Notes: generated by a model not told the origin, from the letters alone. A DNA stretch of 64,000 nucleotides from Myxococcota bacterium (GCA_025057315.1 JANWXW010000039.1:1-64000), one strand, 5' to 3'. Shown: positions 1-9,262, numbered from the stretch's first letter. Numbers and translations are program-made.

Positions 1-2
1 GC

Positions 3-333
3 CGCGATGGCTACCTGCGCGAGCAGGGCGGGGCGGTGGCGCAGGCGGTCCAGGTGCTGCAGCGGCTGCGCCACCAGGGGGCTGAGCCGGGGGCGTCCCG
101 GGCGCTGCGGCAGCCTGGGGGGACGCTGTCGGCCCAGGCCCAGGCGCTGGCCCCGGCGCTGCGGCTGCTGGACCGGCACCGGGGCCGGGCGCTGCGGCCC
201 GGCCCGCCGCCCCGGAGGCCCCCGACGGGTGAGCTGAGCAGGCGCCTGGCCGCGCGCCTGGCCGCCGCCTGGATCCAGATGCCCCCGTGCCGAGATCGTT
301 TCCGAGATCGTTTCTATCGTTCCGGAGGCTCCG
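3..333 (+). CDS. 3' part of an unidentified gene (partial, end unresolved)
   Basis: The frame beginning at base 3 has strong G/C at third codon positions until about base 300 and reads as an Ala/Leu/Arg-rich helical segment (starts RDGYLREQGGAVAQAV). The other two forward frames stop at about 83 and 237 and have poor codon bias. This frame meets no stop before the next gene starts at 334, and stays open to a TGA at 1107-1109. The true end is therefore unclear: a frameshift or lost stop close to the 12-bp tandem repeat at 291-314 is possible. Product unknown. Confidence 0.35.
291..314. repeat. 12-bp tandem duplication
   Basis: CGAGATCGTTTC occurs twice head to tail just upstream of the Shine-Dalgarno sequence (GGAGG, 324-328) of the gene at 334. 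It sits where the upstream reading frame should end. Confidence 0.8.
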
Positions 334-1689
334 ATGAACCCGCGCATCCTGCTCACCCAGCACCTGGGTCGGTCGCCTCGGGCCGCGCCGGCCCGGCATC
401 CGGACCCGGCCCTGCTGCGGCGCGCCCGTGCTCTGCTCCGGGCCGCTTTTGTTCAGCTTCAGCTCCCGCTGCTTCGGCCCGCCGAGCGCCTGCAGCTGCG
501 GCGCGCCGGCCTGCTCGGAGGGGGCGCCTTCCTGCGGGCGCTGCAGCGGAGCCTGGCCCGCAGCCCGGAGCTGACCCGAGCGCTGGGGGTGCCGCCGCTC
601 TTTGTGGAGCAGATGAGCCAGCGGCGGGCGCACCTGCTGCGCCTGGTGGGCCAGGCCGAGGAGCTGCTGGACCGCGCCGAGCGCTGCGAGCGGCAGGCAG
701 GGGCCTGGCTGCGGCAGGCCCTGCTGCGGTTGCAGGAGGTGGCCGAGCGCCTGGGGCAGGAGGAGGCGGTGCCGGCACCCGAGCGCGCCCGCGCCCTGCG
801 CCTGGCTGCCTTCCTGCAGAGCTTCCGTCGGCGGGCCCAGCGCCAGGCCGAGGCCCCACGCCGACGGGCTGCGCGCCGGGTGGCACGAGCCGAGGCACGC
901 ACCGAGGCCCGCCGGCAGATCCGGCTGCGGCGCCGCCTGGTGGCCGAGCTGCTGGGCACCCCGCCCCCAGAGGAGCCGCTCCCCCCGGTGCCCCCACCGC
1001 CTCGCCGGCGCCACCGAACCGACGAGGACCTGGTGCTGGGCGCCGATTTGGAGCAGTGCCTGAGCGCCGACCCGGCAGCGTACGAGGCCACCGCCGAGGC
1101 CCTGGATGAGATTCTCGGTCAGCTCGGTCCGCCCCCGGAGGAGCCGCCCGCCGGGCCGGTGGATATCCCGCTGGAGCTGGACCTGGCGCTGGCGGTGCAG
1201 CCGCTGTTGGCCGCGCTGCCCGGGCTGACGGCAGAGGCCGGCACCTCGGCCGAGCAGATCGAGGCGCTGCTGGATCTTTACGAGGCCGCGGTGCAGCTGG
1301 GTGCGGCGGCGCTGCTGCTGCTGCGCGGGGCGCGCGACGGCGCGCTGGTGGCAACCCAGCTGGGGCTGCTGGTGCACGAGCAGGCGCTGGCCTGGGTGCA
1401 GGGGCGCCCGGACTACCAGGCCCAGCTGGCCGAGCTGCGCGAGGCCGAGGCGGTGCTGCTGCAGAGCGAAAAAGAACAGGAGGCGGTGCTGCTGCGGGCG
1501 GAGCGGCGCATTGCTGCCATCGAGCAGGAGGCCGAAGCCGAAGCCGAGGCCGAGGCCTACGAGCGCACGGTGGCGGAAGCCCGCGAAGGCAAGCCGGTGG
1601 ACCCGACGCAGCTGGAGGCAGCCCTGGCCTGGAAGCGCCGGCAGCAGGAGGCCACCGCACCGCGCAGCGGCCGCAAGCGCCCGCGCTGA
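334..1689 (+). CDS. Ala/Arg/Leu-rich coiled-coil protein, function unknown
   Basis: This 451-residue protein belongs to no family I recognise. The ATG follows GGAGG at five bases. Residues 1-190 are Arg- and Ala-rich helical sequence. Around 205-235 there is a proline-rich linker. The C-terminal third contains long heptad-like Leu/Ala/Glu stretches, including an AEAEAEAEA run near residue 405, and a basic tail ending SGRKRPR. There is no signal peptide or membrane segment, so it is probably cytoplasmic. The composition suggests a structural or scaffold protein. The frame of the upstream partial gene runs through this gene, but third-position bias clearly favours this one. Confidence 0.7.
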   Translation: MNPRILLTQHLGRSPRAAPARHPDPALLRRARALLRAAFVQLQLPLLRPAERLQLRRAGLLGGGAFLRALQRSLARSPELTRALGVPPLFVEQMSQRRAHLLRLVGQAEELLDRAERCERQAGAWLRQALLRLQEVAERLGQEEAVPAPERARALRLAAFLQSFRRRAQRQAEAPRRRAARRVARAEARTEARRQIRLRRRLVAELLGTPPPEEPLPPVPPPPRRRHRTDEDLVLGADLEQCLSADPAAYEATAEALDEILGQLGPPPEEPPAGPVDIPLELDLALAVQPLLAALPGLTAEAGTSAEQIEALLDLYEAAVQLGAAALLLLRGARDGALVATQLGLLVHEQALAWVQGRPDYQAQLAELREAEAVLLQSEKEQEAVLLRAERRIAAIEQEAEAEAEAEAYERTVAEAREGKPVDPTQLEAALAWKRRQQEATAPRSGRKRPR

Positions 1690-1847
1690 GTCAGGAGCCA
1701 GACTCGGGTCCCTGGGCGGGCCTGGCGGCCCCGGAGGCAGGGGGCGGAGGCAGGGATCAGGATCATCAGATGCACGCTCGGGGGCTAGATGGCCGACCCG
1801 CAGGCATCCCCTTGGCGCACGGTCGGTGCTAGGCTGGCCTGCGTTGC

Positions 1848-3383
1848 ATGCGTGCCCTGCTCGTGCTCGCCCTGGTCCTGCCTGCCTGCCAGCGTCAGCC
1901 GCTGCCGGCCGATGAGCTGGTGGTGCTCATTGAGCAGCCTCCGCGCAACATCGACCCCCGGTACACGCTGACCTCCTACGACTTCAAGCTGTCCTACCTG
2001 TGCTTTGCGCGCCTGGTGTCGGTGGATGACCCGCACCTGGAGCCGCACCTGGAGCTGGCCGAGCGCATCGTGCCCGTGCCGGCGACGGGCCAGGAGCCAG
2101 CCTGGGACGTCTTTGTCCGCGAGGCCCGCTTTTCCGATGGCAGCCCGGTGACGGCCCAGGACGTGGTCTACACCCTGGAGCAGCTCCTGGACGAGCGGAC
2201 CGGCAACAGCGTGCTGCGCCGGCGCTTTGCGGACGCGGGCCTGGTGTGGCCGCCGCAGGTGCTCGGGCCGCGCCAGCTGCGTCTGCGCCTGCGGCACCCG
2301 CATGCCTCGATCCTGACCGACCTGGACTTTGGCATCCTGAAGCGGGGCTCGATCGAGTCCGGGCGCCTCATCGGGGCAGGGCCCTTTGTGCCCGAGGGGC
2401 CGGTGGGGGAGGTCAGCCGCTTTGTGGCCAACCCGCACTACTTCGGCGGTGCCCCGCGCATCCGGCGTCTGACGGTGCGGGTGGTGCGCGATGCCAACGC
2501 GCGCCTGCTGTCGCTGGTGGGCGGCTCGGCGGACCTGACGCAGAACACGATCTCGCCGCTGCTCTTTCCGGCCATCGAGCAGTGGCGCGACCGCCTGCGC
2601 CTGGACAGCGGACCTTCGGCCATTCTCTTTTACCTGGGCATGAATCTGGAGGATCCTCATCTGCGCGATGTGCGCGTGCGCCGCGCGCTGGCGCATGCCA
2701 TCGACCGCGAGCGCATCGTGCGCACCAAGCTGCATGGGCGGGCGCGCCTGGCCAGCAGCATGCTGCCGGCGCTGCACTGGGCCTACCACGAGGTCGAGCA
2801 GCCCCGCTACGACCGGGCGCGGGCGGCGCAGCTGCTGGACGAGGCGGGCCTGCCCGACCCCGACGGCGATGGGCCACGGCCCCGCCTGTCGCTCAGCTAC
2901 AAGACCTCCACCGACGCGCTGCCGCTGTCCATTGCGCGCGTCATCGCCGCGCAGCTGGCCGAGGTGGGCGTGCAGGTGGAGGTGCGGCCGTATGAGTTTC
3001 AGGTCTTTCTGTCCGACATCAAAAAGGGCAACTTTCAGCTCTTTACGCTGACCACAGGCGAGGTGGCGGAGCCCAACCTGATGATGCGCTACTTTCACTC
3101 GCACTACATCCCGACGCCGGCCAACCCAGATGGCGGCCACAACCGCTTCCGCTACCGCAACGCCGAGGTGGATGCGCTGCTGGAGGCGGGCCAGCGCGAG
3201 ATGGACCGGGCGCGGCGCAAAGCGATCTACGCGCGGGTGCAGCAGATTCTGGCCCAGGAGGTGCCGCTGGTGCCCCTGTGGCACGTGGACAACGTGGTGG
3301 TCATGCGGCAGGTGGTGCAGGGCTACGTGCTGCTGCCCTCGGCCCAGCTGGCTGGGCTCGCCACCACCTGGAAGCGCCCCTGA
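1848..3383 (+). CDS. ABC-type peptide/nickel family substrate-binding lipoprotein (SBP family 5)
   Basis: A 511-residue extracytoplasmic solute-binding protein of the oligopeptide/dipeptide/nickel class, which captures ligand for an ABC importer. The signal peptide ends in a lipobox (LPAC, Cys14), so it should be lipid-anchored. Family hallmarks include the N-terminal NIDPRYTLTSYDFKLSYLCF region, a WDVFVREARFSDGSPVTAQD segment near residue 85, and a late PLVPLWHVDNVVV segment. Family members usually lie beside permease and ATPase genes, but none is in this window, so its importer must be encoded elsewhere. Substrate cannot be inferred. The start is the first ATG in front of the signal peptide. 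Confidence 0.88.
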   Translation: MRALLVLALVLPACQRQPLPADELVVLIEQPPRNIDPRYTLTSYDFKLSYLCFARLVSVDDPHLEPHLELAERIVPVPATGQEPAWDVFVREARFSDGSPVTAQDVVYTLEQLLDERTGNSVLRRRFADAGLVWPPQVLGPRQLRLRLRHPHASILTDLDFGILKRGSIESGRLIGAGPFVPEGPVGEVSRFVANPHYFGGAPRIRRLTVRVVRDANARLLSLVGGSADLTQNTISPLLFPAIEQWRDRLRLDSGPSAILFYLGMNLEDPHLRDVRVRRALAHAIDRERIVRTKLHGRARLASSMLPALHWAYHEVEQPRYDRARAAQLLDEAGLPDPDGDGPRPRLSLSYKTSTDALPLSIARVIAAQLAEVGVQVEVRPYEFQVFLSDIKKGNFQLFTLTTGEVAEPNLMMRYFHSHYIPTPANPDGGHNRFRYRNAEVDALLEAGQREMDRARRKAIYARVQQILAQEVPLVPLWHVDNVVVMRQVVQGYVLLPSAQLAGLATTWKRP

Positions 3384-3405
3384 CCTGCCCCGGCTGAGAC
3401 CCGGC

Positions 3406-3471
3406 CCGCTGGGCTCCCTGGACGGGGGAACGGGCCCAGCGGCTTGGCTTTTGGCTGGGGCTGTATTTTTT
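3406..3471 (+). terminator. candidate terminator after the solute-binding protein gene
   Basis: A perfect 9-bp inverted repeat (CCGCTGGGC 3406-3414, GCCCAGCGG 3434-3442) is followed about 22 bases later by a six-T run at 3466-3471. The gap between stem and T-run is longer than in a classical intrinsic terminator. Confidence 0.4.
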
Positions 3472-3496
3472 GCATTATAAAATACAAAAATATAGT
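3470..3496 (+). promoter_or_regulatory. candidate promoter of the Cys-rich/FG-GAP lipoprotein
   Basis: In a strikingly AT-rich island (3462-3505) there is TTGCAT at 3470-3475 and TATAGT at 3491-3496, spaced 15 bp. This is close to the sigma-70 consensus and would give a leader of roughly 100 bases before the ATG at 3605. Confidence 0.4.
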
Positions 3497-3604
3497 TTAT
3501 TATTGGCGCATCGCATTTGGAAGACCTATCAGAACGAGCCTGGCCCCGGCCGGGCGAGGCCGATGGGCCGTCCCATAGGGGCCTGGGTCATGAGGGATCG
3601 AACC

Positions 3605-5443
3605 ATGAAAAGCTTGTGCATCCGCCTGCTGCTCCTTCTGGGGGTGGCCGCCTGCACCGCCCCAGCGGACCCGCCGCTGATGGCCCCCCCGCCGCCCCCC
3701 ACCTGCACCGATGGCATCAAAAACGGCACCGAGACCGATGTGGACTGCGGCGGCCCGTGCAGGGCGTGTGAGCTGGGCCAGGGCTGCGCCAGCGGCAGCG
3801 ACTGTCGCAGCGAGCTGTGCGTGGCCGGCACCTGCGTGGCGCCCCCCAGCTGTACCGATGGCACCAAAAACGGCACCGAGACCGACGTGGACTGCGGCGG
3901 ACAGTGCGGGCCGTGCATGGACGGCCGCAGCTGCAGCGAGGGTCGCGACTGCCACAGCAGCGTGTGCCAGGCGGGGCGCTGCGTGGCCCCGGCCTGCATG
4001 GACGGGCAGAAAAACGGCACCGAGACCGACGTGGACTGCGGCGGACAGTGCGGTGCCTGCGAGGGCGGCAAGCAGTGCCAGAGGGGGACCGACTGCCGCA
4101 GCGAGGCCTGCGATGCCGGACGTTGCGCACCGGTGCCGGTTGTGGACAGCGTCACCCCGGCCATTGGTCCCAGCACCGGCGGCCTGACGATCCGCCTCAG
4201 CGGGCAGAACCTCATCTGGGGCACGGTGCCGGAGGTGCGCGTGGACAACATTGTGGCGCAGAACGTGCAGGCCAGCTCGGCGCAGCTGCTGACCTTCACC
4301 CTGCCTGCCAACCCGGGCAAGGCCGGCCGCGTGGACATCGTGCTGCGCGAGCCGAGCGGCCGCACCGGGCGTGCTCCGGGCGCCTTTACCTACTTTTACG
4401 GCACGCTGGCCTTTGGCATGCGCACCAACTACGTGCTCGCCAGTGGCCCCGCGGCGGTGGTGACCGCGGACTTCAACGGCGATGGCAAGCTGGACCTGGC
4501 CACGGCCAACTTCCTCAGCCACACGCTCAGCGTGCTGTTGGGGGTCGGCGATGGCACCTTCCCGGCGCCCAACCACCTGGACCTGGGCGCCAATGCCCGC
4601 CCCGCCTTCCTTGCCGTGGGGGACTTGAACGGCGATGGCCGCCCCGACCTGGTGTCGGCCAACACCGGCACCAACACCGTGAGCGTGCTGCTCAACGCCG
4701 GCGCGGGCGCCTTCATGGCGCGGGTCAACTACCCGGTGGGCATGCAACCAGGCGGCGTGGTGGTGGCCGATCTGAACGGCGACATGCACCAGGACCTGGC
4801 CGTCAGCAACCGGACCAGCAACACGGTCAGCGTGCTGCTGGGCAAGGGCGACGGCACCTTCGGTCCCGCCCAGAGCTTCGGCATCTCCGGCAACGCCTTC
4901 TTTGTGGCGCGCGGCGACTTCAACGGCGACAACCGGGTCGACCTGGCCGTCAGCAACCGCAGCACCAACCAGGTGAGCGTGCTGCTCGGCCGGGGCGATG
5001 GCACCTTCGAGACGGCCCGCGACTACCCGGTGGGCATGCTGCCCTGGCCGGTGGCCGTGGGCGACCTGAACCGCGACGGACGGGCGGACCTGGTGGTGGG
5101 CAACGGCGGCACCTCCACCGTCAGCGTGCTGCTGGGCCGGGGCGATGGCACCTTCCAGACCCAGCAGGCCGTTGAGGCCGGCTCGGCGCCCCTGGGCGTG
5201 GCGCTGGCAGACTTGAACCGCGATGGCGTCCTGGACCTGGTGACCGCCAACAACCAGTCCCACAACGTCAGCGTGCTGCTGGGCCGGGGCGATGGCACCT
5301 TCCAGGAGGCGCGGACCTATGGCTCCAACGACAACCCCCACTTCGTCAGCCTCGGAGACTTCGACGGCAACGGCAAGATCGACATCGCCGTGGTCAACTT
5401 CGGCTCGGGCAACGTGAGCATCCTGCCGAACACCTCCATGTAG
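3605..5443 (+). CDS. Cys-rich repeat / IPT-TIG / FG-GAP repeat lipoprotein
   Basis: A 612-residue predicted surface lipoprotein. The start is the ATG after GAGGGA, giving a signal peptide with lipobox (VAAC, Cys17). Three Cys-rich repeats follow at about residues 36-175, each of the form C-DG-KNGTETDVDCGG-C with further paired cysteines. Next is an IPT/TIG Ig-like fold (about 178-260, beginning VVDSVTPAIGPSTGG), then seven FG-GAP/VCBS-type units with DxNxDxxxDL calcium-loop motifs (such as DFNGDGKLDL), probably a beta-propeller. These modules act in adhesion or ligand binding in other proteins; the ligand here is unknown. An in-frame upstream extension to 3470 lacks a signal peptide and is rejected. 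Confidence 0.88.
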   Translation: MKSLCIRLLLLLGVAACTAPADPPLMAPPPPPTCTDGIKNGTETDVDCGGPCRACELGQGCASGSDCRSELCVAGTCVAPPSCTDGTKNGTETDVDCGGQCGPCMDGRSCSEGRDCHSSVCQAGRCVAPACMDGQKNGTETDVDCGGQCGACEGGKQCQRGTDCRSEACDAGRCAPVPVVDSVTPAIGPSTGGLTIRLSGQNLIWGTVPEVRVDNIVAQNVQASSAQLLTFTLPANPGKAGRVDIVLREPSGRTGRAPGAFTYFYGTLAFGMRTNYVLASGPAAVVTADFNGDGKLDLATANFLSHTLSVLLGVGDGTFPAPNHLDLGANARPAFLAVGDLNGDGRPDLVSANTGTNTVSVLLNAGAGAFMARVNYPVGMQPGGVVVADLNGDMHQDLAVSNRTSNTVSVLLGKGDGTFGPAQSFGISGNAFFVARGDFNGDNRVDLAVSNRSTNQVSVLLGRGDGTFETARDYPVGMLPWPVAVGDLNRDGRADLVVGNGGTSTVSVLLGRGDGTFQTQQAVEAGSAPLGVALADLNRDGVLDLVTANNQSHNVSVLLGRGDGTFQEARTYGSNDNPHFVSLGDFDGNGKIDIAVVNFGSGNVSILPNTSM

Positions 5444-5553
5444 CCCACCTGCCCCCGGGGTCCTCCCCGGTCCCTTCCGCCACTGTCCGGCGCCTCCCGG
5501 CCAGGGGAGCTCGACGAACGCGCGGGCGCCTTTCGCCCTCGGCCCGTTCCAGG

Positions 5554-5559
5554 TATAGT
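5554..5559 (+). promoter_or_regulatory. TATAGT -10-like box immediately before the E1-alpha start
   Basis: TATAGT ends eight bases before the ATG at 5568. No Shine-Dalgarno sequence lies between them, which would suit a leaderless or nearly leaderless transcript. No convincing -35 is visible. Confidence 0.35.
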
Positions 5560-5567
5560 GCAGCCTC

Positions 5568-6599
5568 ATGGAGACCACGGAGGCCAACCAGGTGGAAGCC
5601 CCCTTGTCCGAGGAGCGCACAGCGCTGCTGAAGGAGCTGTACCGGCAGATGCTGCTCATCCGCCGCATCGAGGAGGCCTCGGCCAAGGCCTACGCTCAGG
5701 GCAAAATCGGCGGCTTCCTCCACCTGGGCATCGGGCAGGAGTCGGTCTGCGTCGGCGCCATCGCCGCCCTGCGCCCCACCGACTATGTCGTCGCCACCTA
5801 CCGCGAGCACGGCCACTGCATCGCCAAGGCCGGTGGCACCCTGGATGTGTGCAAGCGGGTCATGGCCGAGCTGTTCGGCCGCGACACCGGCATCAGCCAC
5901 GGGCTGGGGGGGTCGATGCACCTGTTTGACAGCAAGCACCGCTTCCTGGGCGGCTATGGCATCGTCGGGGGCCATGTGCCGCTGGCCGCCGGGGTCGCCT
6001 TCGCCAGCAAGTACCGCGGCGAGCCCGACGTCACGCTGTGCTTCTTTGGCGATGGCTCCGTGCCGCAGGGCGCCTTTCACGAGGGGCTGACCCTGGCCGG
6101 TCTGTGGAAGCTGCCGGTGGTCTTTATCTGCGAGAACAACCAGTACGCCATGGGCACGCCGCTGTACCGCACCCTGGCAGTGCCGGATGTCACCGAGCGC
6201 GCCAGCGGCTATGCCGTGGCCCGCGACCGCTTCCAGGGCGACGACGTGCTGCAGGTGCGCGACCGCATCGCGGTGGCGGTCGAGCGCGCCCGCACCGAGC
6301 ACATCCCCACCCTCATCGAGGTGGAGACCTATCGCTTCCGCGGCCACTCCATGTCCGATCCCGGCACCTACCGCACCAAAGAAGAGATCGAGACCTGGAA
6401 GAAGCGCGACGCCATCCTGATTGCCCGCCAGCGGCTCGTTCGCGCCATCGGCGAGGACGCGCTGGTGTCGCTGGAGGCGAGCATCAAGGCCCAGGTGCAG
6501 GAGGCGGTCCACTTCGCCGAGCAGTCGCCGCCCGCCGACCCGGCGCGAATCTGGGATCACATCTACGCCCAGCCAGGCACCGACCCCAGAAGGATGTAA
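5568..6599 (+). CDS. pdhA: Pyruvate (2-oxoacid/acetoin) dehydrogenase E1 component, alpha subunit
   Basis: A 343-residue thiamine-diphosphate decarboxylase subunit that, with an E1 beta, carries out the first step of oxidative decarboxylation of a 2-oxoacid in the cytoplasm. The TPP motif is present as GDG at residues 161-163 with the Asn pair at 190-191 (ENN). YREHGH at 78-83 and the RFRGHSMSDPGTYR phosphorylation-loop region are typical of PdhA/AcoA. Length matches the family. The usual neighbours pdhB and E2 are absent; instead the stop codon overlaps the start of an amidohydrolase gene (TAATG). The E1 beta partner must be elsewhere. Whether it prefers pyruvate, branched-chain acids or acetoin cannot be decided from sequence alone. 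Confidence 0.93.
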   Translation: METTEANQVEAPLSEERTALLKELYRQMLLIRRIEEASAKAYAQGKIGGFLHLGIGQESVCVGAIAALRPTDYVVATYREHGHCIAKAGGTLDVCKRVMAELFGRDTGISHGLGGSMHLFDSKHRFLGGYGIVGGHVPLAAGVAFASKYRGEPDVTLCFFGDGSVPQGAFHEGLTLAGLWKLPVVFICENNQYAMGTPLYRTLAVPDVTERASGYAVARDRFQGDDVLQVRDRIAVAVERARTEHIPTLIEVETYRFRGHSMSDPGTYRTKEEIETWKKRDAILIARQRLVRAIGEDALVSLEASIKAQVQEAVHFAEQSPPADPARIWDHIYAQPGTDPRRM

Positions 6600-8293
6600 T
6601 GAAGCGGGCCGCCGTGCTCCTGCTTGCTCTGGCGGCCCCGGCGCGGGCCGATCTGCTTCTGGTGGGCGTGCAGGTGCTCACCATGGACCCGGGCCAGCCT
6701 ACGGCCGAGGCGCTGGCCATCCGCGGCCAGCGCATTGCCTACGTCGGCGACGAGGCCGGTGCGCGCGCTGCCGCGGGCCCCCAGACGCGGGTCATCGACG
6801 GCCGGGGCGAGCTGACCGTGCTGCCCGGGCTGATTGATGCCCACGCCCACCTGGTCGGCCTGGGCCTGTCGCTGCGACAGCTGGACCTGCGGGGGCTGTC
6901 CTCGCCGGCCGCAGTGGCCGAGCGGGTGAAGGAGGCGGCGCGGCGCGCGGGCCCACAGGGCTGGATCGTGGGCCGTGGCTGGGACCAGAACCGCTTTCCG
7001 GGCCAGAGCCTGCCCACCCACCAGGTGCTCGACCAGGCCGCCCCGGGACGGCCGGTGTGGCTGCGCCGCATCGACGGCCATGCCGGCTGGGCCAACCGGG
7101 AGGCGCTGCGCCGGGCCGGCATCGACCGCACCACCCCCGATCCGCCAGGCGGGCGCATCGTCCGCGACGCCCAGGGCGAGCCCACCGGGGTGCTCATCGA
7201 CAACGCCATGGACCTGATAGCCCGGGTCGTGCCCGCCCCCTCGGCGGCCGAGCTGGAGGAGGCGATTCTGGCTGGCAGCGCCCACGTCATTCGGCGTGGT
7301 CTGGTGGCGGTGCACGAGATGGGCCTGTCGCCGGAGGCCGTGGCAGCCTACCGCCGCCTGGCCACGCAGGGACGGCTGCCGCTGCGGGTCTACGGCTATG
7401 CGCAGGACCCCATGCCCGCCCCTCAGGTGCCCACCTCGCCGCAGTACCGGGCGCAGCTGGAGGCGCTGGCTCGCCGCTTCGGCCCGCCCGAACACGGGGC
7501 CTTCTTCAGCCTGGTGGGCTTCAAGCTGTTTATGGACGGGGCGCTGGGCTCGCGCGGCGCGGCCCTGCTGGAGGACTACAGCGATGAGCCGGGCCACCGC
7601 GGCCTGCTCGTCAGCCCCCCCGAGCACATCGAGGCCATGGCCCGCTGGGCGCTGCAGCACCGCTACCAGATCGCCACCCACGCCATCGGCGACCGGGCCG
7701 TGCGTCTGGTGCTGGATGCCTACGAGCGCGCCGGCGTGGGCCGCGCCCCCTGGAGCCGCTTCCGCATCGAGCACGCGCAGGTGGTGGCCCCCCAGGACCG
7801 GGAGCGCTTTGCCCGCCTGGGCGTCATCGCCTCGGTGCAGCCCACCCACGCCACCAGCGACATGCCCTGGGCCGGCGCGCGCCTGGGGCCGGAGCGGCTG
7901 CGCCACGCCTACGCCTGGCAAGCGCTGCTCCAAGCCGGCGCGCAGCTGTGCGGCGGCTCGGACTTCCCCGTCGAGGAGGCCGACCCGCTGCACGGCCTGC
8001 ACGCCGCCCTGTGGCGCCAGAGCCTGCAGGGGCAGCCGCCCGGTGGCTTCCAGCCGGACCAGCGCCTCTCGCTCGGCGAGGCCCTGCGTCTGTTTACCAC
8101 GGATGCGGCCTATGCCGCCTTCGCCGAGCAGCGCGCCGGCCAGATCCGGCCCGGGCGGCCCGCCGACCTGACGGTCGTGCAGGGGAGGCTGTCGCTGTCC
8201 GGCCCCGCCCCCGAGGACCTGGGCCGCCGCGCTGTGCGCCTCACCATCATCGATGGCCAGATCGTGTACGACGGGCTCCAAGGAGCCAACTAG
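6599..8293 (+). CDS. Exported amidohydrolase, YtcJ-like (Amidohydro_3 family)
   Basis: A 564-residue metal-dependent hydrolase with an N-terminal signal peptide (MKRAAVLLLALAAPARA), so probably periplasmic. The TIM-barrel amidohydrolase signatures are visible: HAH in PGLIDAHAHLVG near residue 80, FKLFMDGALGSRGA, THAIGDRAV, FRIEHAQVV, and GGSDFPVEEADPLHGLHAAL near the C-terminus with the catalytic-type Asp. YtcJ relatives act on amide or ester substrates that are mostly undefined. The ATG overlaps the preceding E1-alpha stop by one base (TAATG), so translation is probably coupled. The next gene starts directly after its stop. Confidence 0.9.
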   Translation: MKRAAVLLLALAAPARADLLLVGVQVLTMDPGQPTAEALAIRGQRIAYVGDEAGARAAAGPQTRVIDGRGELTVLPGLIDAHAHLVGLGLSLRQLDLRGLSSPAAVAERVKEAARRAGPQGWIVGRGWDQNRFPGQSLPTHQVLDQAAPGRPVWLRRIDGHAGWANREALRRAGIDRTTPDPPGGRIVRDAQGEPTGVLIDNAMDLIARVVPAPSAAELEEAILAGSAHVIRRGLVAVHEMGLSPEAVAAYRRLATQGRLPLRVYGYAQDPMPAPQVPTSPQYRAQLEALARRFGPPEHGAFFSLVGFKLFMDGALGSRGAALLEDYSDEPGHRGLLVSPPEHIEAMARWALQHRYQIATHAIGDRAVRLVLDAYERAGVGRAPWSRFRIEHAQVVAPQDRERFARLGVIASVQPTHATSDMPWAGARLGPERLRHAYAWQALLQAGAQLCGGSDFPVEEADPLHGLHAALWRQSLQGQPPGGFQPDQRLSLGEALRLFTTDAAYAAFAEQRAGQIRPGRPADLTVVQGRLSLSGPAPEDLGRRAVRLTIIDGQIVYDGLQGAN

Positions 8294-9262
8294 ATGGTCC
8301 TGGTCACCCTGCTCGTGGGTGCGCAGCTGGCAGCGGGGCCGCTGTGCACGCCCGCCGAGGTGGCGGCGGTGGAACAGGCGCTCGCCACCGCTCCGACCAG
8401 GCCGGATCCTGAAGCCGACCCAGGACGCGAGCCGCTGCCCGAACGGCGCTGCGGCCCAGCCGAGGCCCGCACCGTGCGCCAGGTGCTCAGTCGCTGCCGT
8501 CCTGCCCCCGCCCAGGCGGTGCTGCTCATGGGCGGCGGGCGGTGCCTGATGCAGGCCGGGTTCCAGCACGAGGCCGCCCAGCTGCTTCGGCGCTTTCTGC
8601 ACTTGCTCCCCCAGGACCCGACCGTCTCGCCCGAGCGGGCGCGCGACCGCCGCGACCGGGTGCGCCGGTGGCTGATGCAGCTGGGACAAGAGGCGCCCGA
8701 CACCGCGATCCTGCAGCTGCGCTCCAACCTGGACGGGGTGCAGGTGCGGCACCTGGAGCACTTCCCCGAGGGCGTGATCCTGGGCGCCGGCGAGACGCGC
8801 CTGGCCCAGCCACCCGGGCCCCGGGTCTTGAGCCTAACGGCGCCGGGCTTCCACCGGGTCGAGCTGCCGGTGGACCTGGTGGACGGCGAGCAGACGCGGG
8901 CCGAGGTGGACTGGCGCCTGCACCTGCAGCCCCGCTACGCTGTCCTGCTGCGCAGCTGGGATGACTTTGTACGCAGCGGCCTGACCCCCGCCGCCTACCT
9001 GGCACGAGGGCGACGCCCCTGGGGCATCGCGGCCGGGGCGGTGCTAGTGGGTGCGGGCGCGGTGCTGGTGGGCCTGTGTGCCGCCGGGGCAGCCGGGGCC
9101 TGCAACGAGCCGTGGAAGCAGGGCGTGGCCTACTCCGCCGCCGCCTTGCTGGGCGGTGGTGGGCTGTTGGGGCTGCTGTCGGCCCTGGCCGCCCCCTTGG
9201 AACGCCGCCCTCCCCCCTCGCTGGCCCCCCTGCAGCCCGGAGACCACCTGGACGGCCAGTAA
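8294..9262 (+). CDS. PEGA-like membrane protein, function unknown
   Basis: A 322-residue protein starting immediately after the amidohydrolase stop (TAG-ATG). It has a short N-terminal hydrophobic segment consistent with a signal peptide, then a helical Cys- and Arg-rich region (residues 20-145). Residues 150-215 form a beta-rich segment resembling a PEGA-type domain (ILGAGETRLAQPPGPRVL followed by LTAPGFHRVELPVDLV). Two hydrophobic stretches near residues 245-270 and 280-300 are probable membrane helices. In Myxococcota such PEGA/TM proteins are common and mostly uncharacterised. Third gene of the E1-alpha/amidohydrolase unit. Confidence 0.7.
   Translation: MVLVTLLVGAQLAAGPLCTPAEVAAVEQALATAPTRPDPEADPGREPLPERRCGPAEARTVRQVLSRCRPAPAQAVLLMGGGRCLMQAGFQHEAAQLLRRFLHLLPQDPTVSPERARDRRDRVRRWLMQLGQEAPDTAILQLRSNLDGVQVRHLEHFPEGVILGAGETRLAQPPGPRVLSLTAPGFHRVELPVDLVDGEQTRAEVDWRLHLQPRYAVLLRSWDDFVRSGLTPAAYLARGRRPWGIAAGAVLVGAGAVLVGLCAAGAAGACNEPWKQGVAYSAAALLGGGGLLGLLSALAAPLERRPPPSLAPLQPGDHLDGQ

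Noticed and set aside
1785..3284. Long minus-strand open frame (499 codons) opposite the solute-binding protein gene
   Set aside because: His/Gln/Arg-rich composition typical of antisense GC-rich shadows; the plus-strand protein is a recognisable family. Similar antisense frames at 3500-5686, 6563-8761 and 34978-36264 were rejected for the same reason.
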